The notes: generated by a model from the sequence alone, not told the origin. A stretch of 64,000 nucleotides of DNA from Acinetobacter sp. XH1741 (GCF_041021895.1 NZ_CP157428.1:1302001-1366000); one strand, 5' to 3'. Shown: positions 1-12,756, numbered from the stretch's first letter. Translations and numbers: made by a program.

Positions 1-443
1 ACTTGTCCCGTTTCGGTGCAGAGGTTATTCGTGCTTCACCTCGTCAGGCTGACTTGATGATTGTTGCAGGTACATGCTTTGTAAAAATGGCTCCGGTTAT
101 TCAACGTTTGTATGAACAAATGTTAGAGCCTAAATGGGTTATTTCAATGGGTGCTTGTGCAAACTCTGGAGGTATGTACGACATCTATTCAGTAGTTCAA
201 GGTGTAGACAAAATCATTCCTGTTGACGTGTACGTCCCAGGTTGTCCGCCTCGTCCTGAAGCATTAATCCAAGCATTAATGCTTTTACAAGACCAGATTC
301 AATTAGAGCGACGCCCGCTTTCTGCCGTGATCGGTGATGATCTTCAGCCAGTGTATAAGCCAAAGATGATGCCAGAACGTGATCGTAAGAATGCACAGCG
401 TATTGCCGTTAAAAACTTACGCTCTATGGATGAGATTAAATAA
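1..443 (+). CDS. nuoB: NADH-quinone oxidoreductase subunit B (5' end outside window)
   Basis: The C-terminal 146 or so residues of NuoB are visible; the reading frame is already open at base 3, so the start lies upstream of the window. NuoB sits in the peripheral arm of complex I and binds the terminal [4Fe-4S] cluster N2, which passes electrons to quinone. Two of the expected N2 ligands are visible in the motifs GACANSGG and PGCPPRPE; the paired cysteines nearer the N-terminus must lie upstream. The fragment closely follows E. coli NuoB from memory. It is the first visible gene of the nuo operon and is followed by an 84-base gap before nuoCD. Confidence 0.97.
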   Translation, partial: LSRFGAEVIRASPRQADLMIVAGTCFVKMAPVIQRLYEQMLEPKWVISMGACANSGGMYDIYSVVQGVDKIIPVDVYVPGCPPRPEALIQALMLLQDQIQLERRPLSAVIGDDLQPVYKPKMMPERDRKNAQRIAVKNLRSMDEIK

Positions 444-527
444 TTTTTTGACGGTGCTTTGACATATCTAACCGATATGTTCATCGAGAAAATTGACAGA
501 ATTTGTATTAAATAGGAAGCCAAGCCA

Positions 528-2315
528 ATGGCTGAAACTGACATTGCTATGCCAGAGTCAACACCAGTTGATTCACGCCCAGCATTTGCAATCGTAGAAG
601 AACTCAAAACCAAATTTGGTGAGAACTTCTATGTGCAGGCGACTTTTGAAGAGTTTCCAACAGTCTGGGTTGAGCGCGCACGCGTGCAAGAAGTCCTTAT
701 GTTCCTGCGTAAAGTGGAACGTCCTTATGTAATGCTGTTTGACTTATCAGCGATGGATGAGCGTTTACGTCAACATCGTGATGGTTTACCAGCATCTGAC
801 TTCACTGTGTTCTATCATTTATTATCGCTTGAGCGTAATAGTGACATTCGTATCAAGGTTGCCTTGAACGAAAATGATCTTAACCTCCCGACAGCGACAA
901 ATATCTGGCCAAATGCCAACTGGTATGAACGTGAAGCTTACGATATGTTCGGTATCAATTTCGAAGGGCATCCAATGCTCCGTCGTATCTTGTTGCCAAC
1001 TTATTGGGAAGGTCATCCGCTTCGTAAAGAATATTCAGCACGTGCGACAGAATATACGCCGTACATGCAAGACAAGGCGAAACAAGATTTCGAACAGGAA
1101 CACTTACGCTTTGTACCTGAAGATTGGGGGCTTAAGCGTGGTAATGCTGACGAAGACTTCATGTTCTTGAACTTGGGTCCTAACCATCCATCTGCACATG
1201 GTGCGTTCCGTGTTGTATTGCAGTTAGATGGCGAAGAAGTGAAGGACTGTGTACCTGATATTGGTTATCACCACCGTGGTGTGGAAAAGATGGCTGAACG
1301 TCAAACATGGCATTCTTTCATTCCTTATACTGACCGTGTCGACTACTTAGGTGGTTGTGCTCAGAACATGCCTTATGTCATGGCTGTAGAGCAAATGGCA
1401 GGTATTAAAGTTCCTGAACGTGCACAAGTAATTCGTGTCATGTTGAACGAATTGTTCCGTATTAATAACCACTTGTTATTCTGTGGTACGGCAATTCAGG
1501 ATGCCGGTGGTATGACACCAGTATTCTATATGTTCGCAGACCGTCAAAAAGTTTACGACATTGTTGAAGCAATCACGGGTTACCGTATGCACCCAGCATG
1601 GTTCCGTATTGGTGGTACAGCACATGACCTTCCAAACAACTGGCAAAAACTTGTTAAAGATTTGCTAGAGTGGATGCCAAAACGTCTGAACGAATACTAC
1701 ACAGCTGCACTTAAAAACTCTGTGTTTATTGGTCGTACACGTAATGTTGCTCAATACGATGCGAAATCTGCGCTTGCGTGGGGTGTGACTGGTACTGGTT
1801 TACGTGCAACAGGTATTGATTTCGACGTACGTAAATACCGTCCATACAGTGGCTATGAAAACTTCGATTTTGATGTGCCAGTTGAGTATGAAGGCGATGC
1901 ATACGCTCGTGTTCTTGTTCACTTCCGTGAAATTACTGAGTCACTCAAAATTATCAAACAGTGTTTGGATAACATGCCTTCTGGTCCATATAAAGCGGAT
2001 CATCCATTGGCTGTTCCACCACCTAAAGATAAGACATTACAAGATATTGAAACCTTGATTACGCACTTCTTGAGCGTTTCGTGGGGTCCTGTCATGCCTG
2101 CTGGTGAATCATCATTCATGACTGAAGTTGTGAAAGGTGCAAGTACTTATTACTTGACTTCGGATAAGGCAACGATGAGTTATCGTACGCGTATTCGTAC
2201 ACCGACGTTTACTCACTTACAGCAAATGCCTTCAGTGATTAACGGCAGTTTAGTATCTGACTTAATCATTTATCTGGCGACCATTGACGTGGTTATGGCT
2301 GACGTGGATCGCTAA
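528..2315 (+). CDS. nuoCD: NADH-quinone oxidoreductase subunit C/D (fused)
   Basis: This 595-residue protein fuses the 30-kDa NuoC subunit (about residues 1-190) to the 49-kDa NuoD subunit (about residues 205-595), as in E. coli and Pseudomonas. Both are peripheral-arm subunits; NuoD forms the quinone pocket together with NuoB. NuoC is recognisable from the [12 protein letters not shown] segment and NuoD from GPNHPSAHG and [10 protein letters not shown] near its start and the conserved C-terminal end VMADVDR. The ATG at 528 follows a GGAAG ribosome binding site at 515-519. The length matches the family, and nothing in it looks broken. Confidence 0.98.
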   Translation: MAETDIAMPESTPVDSRPAFAIVEELKTKFGENFYVQATFEEFPTVWVERARVQEVLMFLRKVERPYVMLFDLSAMDERLRQHRDGLPASDFTVFYHLLSLERNSDIRIKVALNENDLNLPTATNIWPNANWYEREAYDMFGINFEGHPMLRRILLPTYWEGHPLRKEYSARATEYTPYMQDKAKQDFEQEHLRFVPEDWGLKRGNADEDFMFLNLGPNHPSAHGAFRVVLQLDGEEVKDCVPDIGYHHRGVEKMAERQTWHSFIPYTDRVDYLGGCAQNMPYVMAVEQMAGIKVPERAQVIRVMLNELFRINNHLLFCGTAIQDAGGMTPVFYMFADRQKVYDIVEAITGYRMHPAWFRIGGTAHDLPNNWQKLVKDLLEWMPKRLNEYYTAALKNSVFIGRTRNVAQYDAKSALAWGVTGTGLRATGIDFDVRKYRPYSGYENFDFDVPVEYEGDAYARVLVHFREITESLKIIKQCLDNMPSGPYKADHPLAVPPPKDKTLQDIETLITHFLSVSWGPVMPAGESSFMTEVVKGASTYYLTSDKATMSYRTRIRTPTFTHLQQMPSVINGSLVSDLIIYLATIDVVMADVDR

Positions 2316-2329
2316 GAGGTAACACAATA

Positions 2330-2839
2330 ATGATGATTTTGACTGATAAAAAACCACGTGTGAATGTTGAAGGAATTTTGACTGCGGAAGAAATTCACGA
2401 CATCGAACATCACATTGGTCACTATCCGTACCCACGTGCAGCTTCTTTGGATGCATTGAAGTGTGTACAGCGCCGTAATGGCTGGGTAGATGATGCTCAA
2501 ATGAATGCCATCGCACAGTTGTTGTCGATGAGTGTTGCAGATTTAGAGGGTGTTGCAACATTTTACAACCGTATCTATCGTCATCCGGTAGGTCGTCACG
2601 TAATTTTGCTTTGTGACTCAATTGCTTGCTTCTTGATGGGTGCAGAAACACTTGCTGAAGCGTTCCAGCGCGAATTAGGAATTCAGTATGGTCAGACGAC
2701 ACCAGATGGTCGTTTTACACTGCTTCCAATTTGCTGCCTAGGCAACTGTGACAAAGGCCCAACGTTAATGATTGATGAAGATACTCACGGTTTAGTGGAA
2801 GTGACATCAATCAAACAGTTATTGGAGAAGTATGTATGA
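2330..2839 (+). CDS. nuoE: NADH-quinone oxidoreductase subunit E
   Basis: NuoE (169 aa) is the thioredoxin-like [2Fe-2S] subunit of the NADH-oxidising module. The four cluster ligands are visible as C95-x4-C100 and C136-x3-C140. The start could be either of two adjacent ATG codons at 2330 and 2333; GAGG at 2316-2319 serves as ribosome binding site. The stop codon overlaps the start of nuoF in an ATGA arrangement, which suggests translational coupling within the module NuoE-F-G. Confidence 0.97.
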   Translation: MMILTDKKPRVNVEGILTAEEIHDIEHHIGHYPYPRAASLDALKCVQRRNGWVDDAQMNAIAQLLSMSVADLEGVATFYNRIYRHPVGRHVILLCDSIACFLMGAETLAEAFQRELGIQYGQTTPDGRFTLLPICCLGNCDKGPTLMIDEDTHGLVEVTSIKQLLEKYV

Positions 2840-4167
2840 ATACCGAACCAAAACCAATTTATGGCGACGGTAATCCGGAAACTCATCCACTGACTTGGCG
2901 TTTAAGCAAACAAGAAGCAGTACGTAGCGCTGACGATTACGAAGCACTTGAAGGTTATGCAGGCTTTAAAAAAGCATTAGGTATGAAACCTGCTGAAGTG
3001 TTAGACGTCATTAAAGCTGCAACTGTAAAAGGTCGTGGTGGTGCAGGCTTCCCAGCAGGGATCAAATGGTCTCTAATGGCGCCAAATGATGGTGGTCCAC
3101 GTTACTTAATCTGTAACGCCGATGAGATGGAACCGGGTACCTTTAAAGACCGTTTGTTGATGGAAAAACTTCCTCACCAATTGATCGAAGGCATGTTGAT
3201 TGCAGGTTATACCCTAGAAGCAACTCAAGGTTATATCTTCATTCGTGGCGAATACATCGAAGCTGCACAATACCTAAATGAAGCGCTTGAGCAAATTCGC
3301 GCTAAAGGTTACTTAGGTGACAACATTTTAGGTTCTGGCTGGAACTTCGACTTACACGTGCACACAGGCGCAGGTCGTTATATCTGCGGTGAAGAAACTG
3401 CACTGATTAACTCACTTGAAGGTCGACGTGCTAACCCGCGTACGAAACCACCATTCCCGCAAGTTGCTGGTGCATGGGGTCGTCCGACGATTGTGAACAA
3501 CGTTGAGACTTATAACAACTTGCCAGCAATCATGCTTCGTGGTCCAGAATGGTATATCGGTTTATCAGCTGGTAAATCAAAAGATCCAGGCACTAAGATT
3601 TATGGTGCGTCAGGTAAAGTTAAATTCCCTGGTCTTTGGGAACTTCCATTTGGTACGACTGCTCGTGAAGTAATTGAAGATCATGCTGGTGGTATGCGTG
3701 AAGGCTTGAAGCTTAAAGCATGGTTACCAGGCGGTGCTTCAACTGACTTTTTACCGGCAGATACCATTGATTTACCAATGGATGCGGACACTATTATGAA
3801 AGCAGGTTCTCGTTTGGGAACATGTTTGTTGATGGTGGTAGACGAAACTCAATGCATGGTATCGCTCACTCGTAACTTAGAAGAGTTCTTTGCGCGTGAA
3901 TCATGTGGTTTCTGTACACCATGCCGTGATGGTTTGCCATGGGCTGTGAAAGCGCTTAAAGCACTTGAGACAGGTGAAGGTAAGAAAGAAGATATCGATC
4001 ATTTACAAGAGTTAACTCGTAAATTGTGGATTGGTAAAACTTTCTGTGCCCACGCACCAGGTGCGATGGAGCCGCTTATGGGCGCACTCAAACATTTCCG
4101 TGGTGAGTTTGAAGCGAAAGTGACGAATCGTCCTGTCGTGCAAACCAGCCACGTAGAACAAGCTTAA
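2836..4167 (+). CDS. nuoF: NADH-quinone oxidoreductase subunit F (NADH/FMN binding)
   Basis: NuoF (443 aa) binds NADH and FMN and holds one [4Fe-4S] cluster; it is the entry point for electrons. The FMN/NADH-binding glycine-rich motif [10 protein letters not shown] lies at residues 66-75, a second conserved block [13 protein letters not shown] at about 178-190, and the cluster ligands at C357, C360, C363 (ESCGFCTPC) and C404. It overlaps nuoE by 4 bases and precedes nuoG by 11. Length and motifs are those of a normal functional subunit. Confidence 0.98.
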   Translation: MNTEPKPIYGDGNPETHPLTWRLSKQEAVRSADDYEALEGYAGFKKALGMKPAEVLDVIKAATVKGRGGAGFPAGIKWSLMAPNDGGPRYLICNADEMEPGTFKDRLLMEKLPHQLIEGMLIAGYTLEATQGYIFIRGEYIEAAQYLNEALEQIRAKGYLGDNILGSGWNFDLHVHTGAGRYICGEETALINSLEGRRANPRTKPPFPQVAGAWGRPTIVNNVETYNNLPAIMLRGPEWYIGLSAGKSKDPGTKIYGASGKVKFPGLWELPFGTTAREVIEDHAGGMREGLKLKAWLPGGASTDFLPADTIDLPMDADTIMKAGSRLGTCLLMVVDETQCMVSLTRNLEEFFARESCGFCTPCRDGLPWAVKALKALETGEGKKEDIDHLQELTRKLWIGKTFCAHAPGAMEPLMGALKHFRGEFEAKVTNRPVVQTSHVEQA

Positions 4168-4178
4168 GGAATTCGACT

Positions 4179-6863
4179 ATGGCTACAATTCATGTCGATG
4201 GAAAATCGTATGAAGTCAACGGCTCGGAAAACTTGCTACAAGCATGTTTGAGTCTGGGCATCGACATCCCATATTTTTGTTGGCATCCATCCTTAGGTTC
4301 GGTTGGTTCTTGCCGTCAATGTGCCGTAACTCAGTATGCAAATCCTGAAGATACGCGCGGACGTCTTGTAATGTCATGCATGACGCCAGCATCTGACAAT
4401 ACCTATATCTCGATTGAAGACAAAGAAGCAACGGATTTCCGTGCGTCTATTGTTGAATTCTTAATGACGAATCACCCACACGACTGTCCAGTATGTGAAG
4501 AGGGTGGTCACTGTCATTTACAAGATATGACTGTAATGACAGGTCATGACCGTCGTCGTTATCGTTTTACAAAACGTACGCACTATAACCAAGAGCTCGG
4601 CTCATTCATCGCGCATGAAATGAACCGTTGTATTGCTTGTTATCGTTGTGTTCGTTACTACAAAGACTATGCTGGTGGTACGGACTTTGGTGTATATGCC
4701 AATGCATCACGTGTTTACTTTGGTCGTCCAGAATCAGGTACTTTAGAGTCTGAATTCTCTGGTAACTTGACTGAAGTATGTCCAACAGGTGTATTTACCG
4801 ACAAGACTCATTCAGAGCGCTATAACCGTAAATGGGATATGCAATATGCACCAAGCGTGTGTCATGGCTGTTCTTCAGGTTGTAACATCTCTCCGGGTGA
4901 GCGTTATGGCGAAATCCGTCGTGTAGAAAACCGTTTCAATGGTTCGGTTAACCAATACTTCCTTTGTGACAAAGGCCGTTTTGGCACAGGTTATGTAAAC
5001 CGTGCAGACCGTCCACGTCAGCCACAATTCCGCAATGGTGAAACAGTAGCAACTGTTTCTGTTGATCAAGCATTAGATCAAGCAATTGCGAAACTTGAAG
5101 GCAAAAAGGTTTTAGGTATCGGTTCACCACGTGCAAGTTTAGAATCAAACTATGCATTGCGTGAGCTTGTAGGCCAAGCAAACTACTCAACAGGTATTGC
5201 ACAAAAAGAGCAAAATCTTGTTGAGCTTGCAGCTTCAATTATGCAAACAGAGGGTATTTACAACCCGAACATGCGTGAAATTGAAAGCTACGATGCAGTA
5301 TTAATTTTGGGTGAAGATTTAACTCAAACTGCACCTCGTATGGCATTGTCAGTTCGTCAAGCTGCGAAAAACAAAGCTCGCGAAATGGCTGCAAAAACAC
5401 GTACACCAGATTGGTTAGCTGAGCCTGTACAACGTATTGGTCAGGAAGCAAAATCTCCGATCTATATTTTGGCTGCAACTCAAACTCGTCTTGCTGATGT
5501 TGCAACTGGTGAAGTTGTTGCATCTCCAAACGACATCGCGCGTTTAGGTTTTGCGGTGGCTGCGGCAGTTAAAGGTGAAGTTGTAAGTGGTTTAGATGAC
5601 GATGCAAAAGCATTTGCTCAAACTATTGCAGACACTTTAAAAGCAGCAAACAAACCGTTAATTATTGCGGGTACAAGCTTGCAAGATGCTTCAATTATGG
5701 AAGCAGCAGCAGAGTTAACGCAAAACCTTGGTTCAAAAGCTGGTTTAAGCCTTGTTGTTCCTGAAGTGAACTCTATGGGCTTGGCATTGTTTGGCGGTTT
5801 AAGCCTTGAACAAGCATTTGCTCAAGACTACGACACACTTGTTATTGTTGAAAATGACTTGTTCCGTCGCTTACCAGCTGCTCAAGTTAAAGCAGCACTT
5901 GATAAAGCTGAAACAGTTATCGTACTTGATCACAGCGAAACAGAAACTGTGAAACAGGCTGATATCGTTCTTTCAGCAGCAAGCTTTGCTGAAGGTGATG
6001 GTACTGTTGTAAGCCAAGAAGGTCGTGCGCAGCGTTTCTACCAAGTTTACGATCCAAGCTATTACAAACCTGAATATGCGATTAAAGAATCTTGGCGTTG
6101 GTTGCATGCCATTGAAACTGGTCTTAAAGGTAAGCCAGTTGATTGGACATTGCTTGATGACGTTATCGAAACTATCGTTAAAAATGTTCCGGTACTTGAA
6201 GCAATTCAAGATGTTGCACCAGATGCAGGCTATCGTGTACATGGTTTGAAAATTGCGCGTGAACCACGTCGTTATTCTGGTCGTACAGCAATTCGTGCAC
6301 CTTTATCGGTTCATGAACCTAAACAACCAACAGATCCAGACTCAGCATTAACATTCTCTATGGAAGGTTATGTTGGTCCACAAAAAGCATCTTCACTTGT
6401 ACCGTTTGCGTGGGCTCCGGGTTGGAACTCTCCACAGTCTTGGAACAAATACCAAGATGAAGTGGGTGGTCACTTAAAAGGTGGTGATTCAGGCGTTCGT
6501 TTATTCGATCGTTTAGCAAAACGTCCAGCACGTAGCTATGTTGCTCCAACTGCGGTGGTTGCAAACCCTGAAAGTTTCCGTCTTGTACCAATGCATCATA
6601 TCTTTGGTTCTGGTGAATTCACGATTAAAACACCTGCAATGGAAACTCGTATTCCTGAGGCTGTATTTGCTGTGGGCGAACAAGATGCAACTCGTTTGAA
6701 CCTACAAGAAGGCCAACGTATTACAGTGAAAGCAGGCGAAACGACAGTGAGCTTACCTGTACAAGTAATTGAATATTTACCTACAGGTTATATCGGTTAC
6801 CCAGTTGGTTTAGCGCCGACAGTATCGTTAGCTGAGCCTGTTTCAGTGGCATTAGGAGTGTAA
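4179..6863 (+). CDS. nuoG: NADH-quinone oxidoreductase subunit G
   Basis: NuoG (894 aa) is the large iron-sulfur subunit of the peripheral arm. The N-terminal ferredoxin-like domain shows [2Fe-2S] ligands C34, C45, C48 and C67. A histidine-cysteine [4Fe-4S] site follows at H99-x3-C103-x2-C106-x5-C112. Further clusters use the CIACYRC segment and the CHGCSSGC segment at about residues 228-235, the latter being the extra N7-type site also known from E. coli. The remainder is a molybdopterin-oxidoreductase-like fold. An ATG with AAGGA at 4167-4171 starts it. The end of the gene carries the ribosome binding site (AGGAGTG) for nuoH. Confidence 0.97.
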   Translation: MATIHVDGKSYEVNGSENLLQACLSLGIDIPYFCWHPSLGSVGSCRQCAVTQYANPEDTRGRLVMSCMTPASDNTYISIEDKEATDFRASIVEFLMTNHPHDCPVCEEGGHCHLQDMTVMTGHDRRRYRFTKRTHYNQELGSFIAHEMNRCIACYRCVRYYKDYAGGTDFGVYANASRVYFGRPESGTLESEFSGNLTEVCPTGVFTDKTHSERYNRKWDMQYAPSVCHGCSSGCNISPGERYGEIRRVENRFNGSVNQYFLCDKGRFGTGYVNRADRPRQPQFRNGETVATVSVDQALDQAIAKLEGKKVLGIGSPRASLESNYALRELVGQANYSTGIAQKEQNLVELAASIMQTEGIYNPNMREIESYDAVLILGEDLTQTAPRMALSVRQAAKNKAREMAAKTRTPDWLAEPVQRIGQEAKSPIYILAATQTRLADVATGEVVASPNDIARLGFAVAAAVKGEVVSGLDDDAKAFAQTIADTLKAANKPLIIAGTSLQDASIMEAAAELTQNLGSKAGLSLVVPEVNSMGLALFGGLSLEQAFAQDYDTLVIVENDLFRRLPAAQVKAALDKAETVIVLDHSETETVKQADIVLSAASFAEGDGTVVSQEGRAQRFYQVYDPSYYKPEYAIKESWRWLHAIETGLKGKPVDWTLLDDVIETIVKNVPVLEAIQDVAPDAGYRVHGLKIAREPRRYSGRTAIRAPLSVHEPKQPTDPDSALTFSMEGYVGPQKASSLVPFAWAPGWNSPQSWNKYQDEVGGHLKGGDSGVRLFDRLAKRPARSYVAPTAVVANPESFRLVPMHHIFGSGEFTIKTPAMETRIPEAVFAVGEQDATRLNLQEGQRITVKAGETTVSLPVQVIEYLPTGYIGYPVGLAPTVSLAEPVSVALGV

Positions 6864-6866
6864 TTC

Positions 6867-7883
6867 ATGAATCAAGAAATTATACGTCAAACGCCACTTT
6901 GGGCTGAGAACTGGCCAATTGCCTATGCTGTAGTGCAAGCAGTGGTTATTTTGCTTGTAGTTGTTCTTGTTGCTGCGTTGATGTCTTTTATTGAACGCCG
7001 TTTACTTGCTTGGTGGCAAGACCGTTATGGTCCAAACCGTGTTGGTCCTGGCGGTATGTTCCAGATCGTTGCCGACATGCTTAAGATCATGTTCAAAGAA
7101 GACTGGACTCCAAAATTTGCTGATAAATTAACATTCCGTTTAGCTCCGGCAGTTGCGATGGCAACTGCGGTGCTTTCGTTCATGGTTATTCCAGTAAGCC
7201 CTGCATTGGGTGTTGCTGACATGAGCATCGGTCTATTGTTCTTTATGGCAATGGCAGGTATTGCAGTCTATGCCGTGTTATTTGGTGGCTGGGCTTCAAA
7301 TAACAAATATTCATTACTCGGTGGTTTACGTTCAGCTGCTCAAACAATTTCTTATGAAGTGTTCTTGGGTATCTCATTAATGGGCGTGGTTGCAATCGCT
7401 GGTTCATTTAACCTTCGTGAAATTGTTGAAGCACAACGTGATGTTTGGTTCATCGTTCCACAGTTCTTAGGTTTCTTGATTTTTGTGGTTGCTGGTGTTG
7501 CGGTAACTCACCGTCACCCATTTGACCAACCTGAAGCAGAACAAGAATTGGCTGAAGGTTACCATGTCGAATATGGCGGTATGAAATGGGGTATGTTCTT
7601 CGTTGCTGAATATGTCAACGTTGTACTTATCTCTGCATTGATCGTGACTTTATTCTTTGGTGGCTGGTTAGCGCCATTCAATTTAGAAATTCCATTTATT
7701 CCACCAGTATTCTGGTTTGTGATTAAAACAGCATTCTTCGTCATGATGTTTGTATTGGCACGTGGTTCTTTAATGCGTCCACGTTATGACCAAGTCATGA
7801 ACTTTGGTTGGAAAATTTGTTTGCCATTGGCGTTGGTCAACTTGTTAGTGACTGGTGCTGTGATTCTGATGAATCAGGCCTAG
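6867..7883 (+). CDS. nuoH: NADH-quinone oxidoreductase subunit H
   Basis: NuoH (338 aa) is the membrane subunit that connects the peripheral arm to the proton-pumping membrane arm and lines the quinone channel. About eight hydrophobic helices are visible. Conserved loops [11 protein letters not shown] (about residues 52-62) and [20 protein letters not shown] (about 215-235) identify it. Only three bases separate it from nuoG. Confidence 0.97.
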   Translation: MNQEIIRQTPLWAENWPIAYAVVQAVVILLVVVLVAALMSFIERRLLAWWQDRYGPNRVGPGGMFQIVADMLKIMFKEDWTPKFADKLTFRLAPAVAMATAVLSFMVIPVSPALGVADMSIGLLFFMAMAGIAVYAVLFGGWASNNKYSLLGGLRSAAQTISYEVFLGISLMGVVAIAGSFNLREIVEAQRDVWFIVPQFLGFLIFVVAGVAVTHRHPFDQPEAEQELAEGYHVEYGGMKWGMFFVAEYVNVVLISALIVTLFFGGWLAPFNLEIPFIPPVFWFVIKTAFFVMMFVLARGSLMRPRYDQVMNFGWKICLPLALVNLLVTGAVILMNQA

Positions 7884-7901
7884 GACAGCAGGGAGTACAA
7901 A

Positions 7902-8444
7902 ATGTATAAATTTCTAGCTGGATTCGGATCGATTGTACGTACGTTACTCATGGTATTTAGCCATGCAACACGTAAACGTGACACGATTTTATATCCAGAA
8001 GTACCGGCTGAACAGATTGTGCCGCCACGCTTTCGTGGTCGTATCGTATTAACGCGTGACCCAGACGGGGAAGAGCGTTGTGTGGCATGTAACCTTTGTG
8101 CGGTTGCGTGTCCGGTTGGCTGTATTTCATTACAAAAAGCTGAAAAAGAAGATGGACGTTGGTATCCGGAGTTTTTCCGTATCAACTTCTCTCGTTGTAT
8201 TTTCTGCGGTATGTGTGAAGAAGCATGTCCAACAACAGCGATTCAAATGACTCCAGATTTCGAGTTAGGCGAATACGTACGTCAAGACCTTGTATATGAG
8301 AAAGAAAACTTACTCATTTCAGGTCCAGGTAAATATCCAGACTACAACTTCTACCGCGTAACCGGTATGGCAATTAACGGTAAAGAGAAAGGTCAAGCAC
8401 AAAAAGAAAGTGCACCAATCGATGTACGGAGTCTATTACCATGA
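7902..8444 (+). CDS. nuoI: NADH-quinone oxidoreductase subunit I (two 4Fe-4S)
   Basis: NuoI (180 aa) carries clusters N6a and N6b, which hand electrons to N2 on NuoB. Two complete ferredoxin motifs are visible: C60-x2-C63-x2-C66-x3-C70 and C99-x2-C102-x2-C105-x3-C109. The gene starts 18 bases after nuoH behind a GGGAG ribosome binding site (7890-7894), and its stop overlaps the nuoJ start by four bases. Confidence 0.98.
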   Translation: MYKFLAGFGSIVRTLLMVFSHATRKRDTILYPEVPAEQIVPPRFRGRIVLTRDPDGEERCVACNLCAVACPVGCISLQKAEKEDGRWYPEFFRINFSRCIFCGMCEEACPTTAIQMTPDFELGEYVRQDLVYEKENLLISGPGKYPDYNFYRVTGMAINGKEKGQAQKESAPIDVRSLLP

Positions 8445-8962
8445 TGTGGCCGTTTTATTTGATGGCGCTCGTGGCCATCGTTTCTACGGTTCGTGTAGTT
8501 ACTAACACGAACCCTGTACATGCATTGCTGAGTCTGATTGTTTCATTACTTGCTGTTGCTGGTATTTTCATGATCGTAGGTGCGCCGTTTGCCGGCGCCC
8601 TCGAAATCATTGTTTATGCTGGTGCAATTATGGTCTTGTTCGTATTCGTTGTGATGATGCTTAACTTAGGGCAACACACGGTTGAACAAGAGCGTAAATG
8701 GCTTTCTTCAGATGCTTGGGCATATCCAGCACTTATGAGCTTTTTACTTGGCTTGCTTTTAGTTTGGATGCTTGGTGGTGAATATACAACCATCTCTGCA
8801 CCACTTGGCGCACAAGTAATTGGACCAAAAGTTGTTGGTCAAGCGCTCTTTACACACTATTTATTATTGGTTGAAGTTGCCGCGATGTTGTTGCTAGCAG
8901 CCCTTGTTGCAGCATACCACTTAGGTAAACGTGAACCAGGTGCAGAAGAGGAAAAAGAATAA
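8441..8962 (+). CDS. nuoJ: NADH-quinone oxidoreductase subunit J
   Basis: NuoJ (173 aa) is a membrane-arm subunit with five hydrophobic helices. The conserved helix containing [19 protein letters not shown] at about residues 55-73 contributes to the coupling axis of complex I. The start is the first of two in-frame ATGs in ATGATG, overlapping the stop of nuoI; the stop overlaps the start of nuoK (TAATG). The C-terminal tail is charged (EEEKE). Confidence 0.96.
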
Positions 8963-9270
8963 TGGGCCAGATCCCTTTAGAACATGGTTTGATTGTTGCG
9001 ACCATTCTTTTTGCACTCGGTTTTTACGGTGTAATGGTGCGACGCAACCTACTATTTATGTTAATGAGCCTTGAGATCATGATGAATGCTGCTGCGTTGG
9101 CATTCGTTCTTGCGGGTAGCGTATGGGCACAACCAGATGGACAAGTAATGTTCATTCTGATTTTAACCCTTGCTGCGGCAGAGGCGTGTATCGGTCTTGC
9201 GATTGTCCTTCAGTTCTATCATCGCTTCCATCATTTGGATGTGGATGCTGCTAGTGAGATGCGCGGATGA
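8962..9270 (+). CDS. nuoK: NADH-quinone oxidoreductase subunit K
   Basis: NuoK (102 aa) is a three-helix membrane subunit homologous to MrpC. The conserved [10 protein letters not shown] segment carries the membrane glutamate needed for proton transfer, and a second glutamate lies in [11 protein letters not shown]. It shares one base with nuoJ and four with nuoL, so J, K and L are probably translationally coupled. Confidence 0.97.
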
Positions 9271-11156
9271 GTTATTTATATCTAACAGTATTATTTCCGC
9301 TAATCGGTTTTATTTTATTGGCGGCAGGGCGTGATAAGCTCTCTGAAAATGTTGCAGCAATTATTGGTGTAGGTTCTGTAGGTTTATCTGCATTATTTGC
9401 ATTAATTGCTGGTATGGCATTTACCAACAGCGGCCAGCAGGTTTTTGTTCAAAACCTTTGGACATGGTTCAATGTTGGCGGTTTCGCTCCTGGCATTAGC
9501 TTACATTTAGATGGCTTATCTTTACTCATGATGGGCATGATCACTGGTGTTGGTTTCCTAATCCACATCTTTGCATCATGGTACATGCGTGGTGAAGAAG
9601 GGTATGCGCGCTTCTTCTCTTACTTCAACCTGTTCGTTGCAAGCATGCTTGTGCTTGTATTAGGTGACAACTTAGCGTTGTTATTCTTAGGTTGGGAAGG
9701 CGTAGGTCTTTGCTCTTATTTGCTCATCGGTTTCTATTATGCAAACCCTGCAAATGGTTGGGCAGCGATCAAAGCATTTACAGTTACCCGCGTAGGTGAC
9801 GTATTCTTACTTATCGCTTTATTCTTGCTTTACCAACAATTTGGTACGCTAAATACTCAGTACATCGTTGAACATGCAGCAGAAGTAATGACGAAGAGTT
9901 CGTCACTTACAATCTGGACGGCATTAATGTTGTTCTTGGGTGCGGCTGGTAAATCTGCTCAAATTCCATTGCAAACATGGTTGGCAGATGCGATGGCAGG
10001 TCCAACACCTGTTTCTGCATTAATCCACGCAGCAACGATGGTAACGGCTGGTGTGTACTTGTGCTGTCGTCTATTCAGCGTATTTGAGCTTGCGCCTCAG
10101 GTGATGCAGTTCATTTCGGTAACAGGTGCTGTAACTTTATTAGTTGCAGGCTTTGCAGCTCTTGTACAAACAGACATCAAACGTATCTTGGCTTACTCAA
10201 CAATGAGTCAGTTAGGTTATATGTTCATGGCTGTAGGTGCTGAAGCGTATCAAGCTGGCTTGTTCCACATGTTGGCTCACGCATTCTTCAAAGCATTATT
10301 ATTCTTGTCTTCTGGTGCAGTTATTCTTGCTTACCATCACGAACAAAATATTTTCAAAATGGGCGGTTTGTTCTACAAGAACAAATTCCTGTTTGCATGT
10401 TTCGCGATTGGTGGTGGTGCATTAGCAGCTATTCCATTCTTAACAATCGGCTTCTTCTCTAAAGATGCGATTCTTGGTGAAGTTTGGGTACAAGGTCAAT
10501 CAATTGCTCTATACCACAGCTTATATTGGGCTGGTGTAGCAGGTGCGTTCCTGACTTCAATCTATACGTTCCGTTTAATCTGGGTTGTATTCTTCGGTAA
10601 AGAAAATACGCATTACCATGAGATTAAGGGTGCAACGTATTGGGCGCCATTAGGTATCCTGGCTGTATTGTCTACTTTCGTGGGTGCTGTATTAAAAGCT
10701 CCAGTAGCAGGCATTTTAAATACTGCAAAAATTCCTGAATTTCATGTAGCTGAACAATTTGTAGAAGGCATGCATAGTGCAGAACACTTAGCAGTTGGTA
10801 TTGCACTTGTTGGTTTAGCAGTTGGTATTGGTTTGTTTGCATTTGCTTACGGTGCAGTAAAATCGTTTGCAAAAACAAGTCTTGGTGCTGGCTTAGCTCA
10901 TATTTGTCGTACTGCATTTGGTTTTGACGCGTTGTATGACATCGTTTTTGTTAAACCTTATTTATTCTTCGCCAAACTATTTGGTCGTGATCCAATTGAT
11001 GGCTTGTGGCTTGTGCTTCCTGCGCTTGTTAAAGGCGGAAACAGTTTTACAAGCTCACGTCAAACAGGTTCATTGCGTGAATACGCATCAAGCATGTCAC
11101 TCGGTGTAGTGGTGTTATTGATGATCTTGATCGTTATTCAGGTAGTGGGGAAATAA
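9267..11156 (+). CDS. nuoL: NADH-quinone oxidoreductase subunit L
   Basis: NuoL (629 aa) is the distal antiporter-like proton-pumping subunit. The conserved block around [18 protein letters not shown] (about residues 248-265) and the [15 protein letters not shown] segment identify it, and a C-terminal extension after about residue 500 fits the long lateral helix that is unique to NuoL. The start overlaps nuoK by four bases; nuoM begins one base after its stop. Confidence 0.97.
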
Positions 11157-11157
11157 A

Positions 11158-12756
11158 ATGGAAAACAATTTAATTTTACCCGCGCTGATCCTTGTTCCGT
11201 TCATTGCAGGTTTTACTTGTTGGTTAGTCGATAAACTCGACAAAACTTTGCCACGCTGGATTGCCTTAATTGGTATGCTCATTACTTTGGGCCTCGGTCT
11301 TGCACTTTGGCAAAGTGGAACTTACAGCTACGAGATGGGTTCAAAAGTCCCAACTTGGACTGCTGAGTTCTATTTACCTTGGATTCAATCTCTTGGTATT
11401 GGCATTCACTTAGCTGTGGATGGTTTATCTTTACTCATGGTGTTATTAACAGCTTTACTGGGTGTACTTGCTGTTGGTTGTTCATGGGGTGAGATTCAAA
11501 AGAATGTCGGTTTCTTCCACTTAAACTTATTATGGAGTTTAGGTGGCGTGATTGGCGTGTTCTTGGCAATCGATTTGTTCCTATTCTTCTTCTTCTGGGA
11601 GATGATGCTTGTACCAATCTACTTCTTGATTGCGTTATGGGGTCACAAAGGTTCAAACGGCCGTTCACGTGTTTACGCTGCAACTAAGTTCTTCTTATAT
11701 ACTCAAATCGCTGGTTTAGTAATGTTAATCGGTATCCTTGGCCTTGTGGTCTATGGTTACATGATGACTGGTATGATCGGTTTTGATTACAACTATTTAT
11801 TAGCTGTAGCGAATCGTTTACCTGCTGGCTTTGCGTATGGTTTCATGATCTGCTTCTTTATTGGTTTTGCAGTGAAGTTACCAGTATTCCCATTACATGG
11901 CTGGTTACCAGATGCGCATGCTCAAGCTCCTACAGCAGGTTCTGTAGACTTAGCGGGTATCTTGATTAAAACAGCAGCGTACGGTTTGCTTCGTTTTGTA
12001 ATTCCATTCTTCCCGGCAGCTTCTGCACAGTTCGCAGATATTGCGATTATTTTCGGTTTGATTGGTATTTTCTACGGCGCTTGGTGTGCTTACCAGCAAA
12101 CTGATATGAAACGTTTACTTGCGTATACGTCGATTTCACACATGGGTTTCATTTTACTTGCAATCTATGCAGGTAATATTTTGACCTTCCAAGGTCTAAT
12201 GATCATGATGTTGGCACATGGTTTGTCATCAGCTGCATTGTTCATTATGTCTGGTCAAATCTATGAACGTTTACATACACGTGATTTACGTTTAATGGGT
12301 GGTCTTCGTGGCCAGCTTCAGTACTTACCATTTTTCTTAATGTTCTTCGTGGCTGCTCTTGTGGGTGTGCCAGGTTTAGGTAACTTTATTGGTGAATTCC
12401 TGATTTTGATGGGTTCATTTAATAAATATCCTGTCTTCACGATTCTTGCTTCTATCAGCCTTGTATTTGCAGGTTTGTATGGCTTGATCTTGATTCACCG
12501 TGCTTTATTTGGTGAACCGAACCCTGAACAAAAGCAACACTACGCTAGTCCATTGAAAGACTTATCTGCTCGTGAAGTTGGTATTTTGATGATTTGTGCG
12601 ATTGGTCTCGTTTGGCTTGGTATCTATCCACAAACATTCTTGGATGTATCTCATTCAAGTATGCAGTGGTTCGTCAATAGTTATGTACCAGTACAAGAAG
12701 TCGTTGAAACTGTTCAGCAAACAGCTACTCAACTTGACCATGTGGAGATCCAATAA
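11158..12756 (+). CDS. nuoM: NADH-quinone oxidoreductase subunit M
   Basis: NuoM (532 aa) is the middle antiporter-like membrane subunit, with about 14 hydrophobic helices. The family block LPDAHAQAPTAGSVDLAG lies at about residues 255-272, and FFFFWEMMLVPIYFLIALWG carries the conserved membrane glutamate. nuoN follows after two bases. Length is normal. Confidence 0.97.
   Translation: MENNLILPALILVPFIAGFTCWLVDKLDKTLPRWIALIGMLITLGLGLALWQSGTYSYEMGSKVPTWTAEFYLPWIQSLGIGIHLAVDGLSLLMVLLTALLGVLAVGCSWGEIQKNVGFFHLNLLWSLGGVIGVFLAIDLFLFFFFWEMMLVPIYFLIALWGHKGSNGRSRVYAATKFFLYTQIAGLVMLIGILGLVVYGYMMTGMIGFDYNYLLAVANRLPAGFAYGFMICFFIGFAVKLPVFPLHGWLPDAHAQAPTAGSVDLAGILIKTAAYGLLRFVIPFFPAASAQFADIAIIFGLIGIFYGAWCAYQQTDMKRLLAYTSISHMGFILLAIYAGNILTFQGLMIMMLAHGLSSAALFIMSGQIYERLHTRDLRLMGGLRGQLQYLPFFLMFFVAALVGVPGLGNFIGEFLILMGSFNKYPVFTILASISLVFAGLYGLILIHRALFGEPNPEQKQHYASPLKDLSAREVGILMICAIGLVWLGIYPQTFLDVSHSSMQWFVNSYVPVQEVVETVQQTATQLDHVEIQ

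Noticed and set aside
2262..2702. Antisense open frame of 146 codons over nuoE
   Set aside because: The sense strand encodes a complete NuoE with all cluster ligands; the antisense frame has no protein features.
5973..6249. Overlapping alternative open frames inside nuoG (both strands)
   Set aside because: nuoG is intact and continuous here; these are shadow frames.
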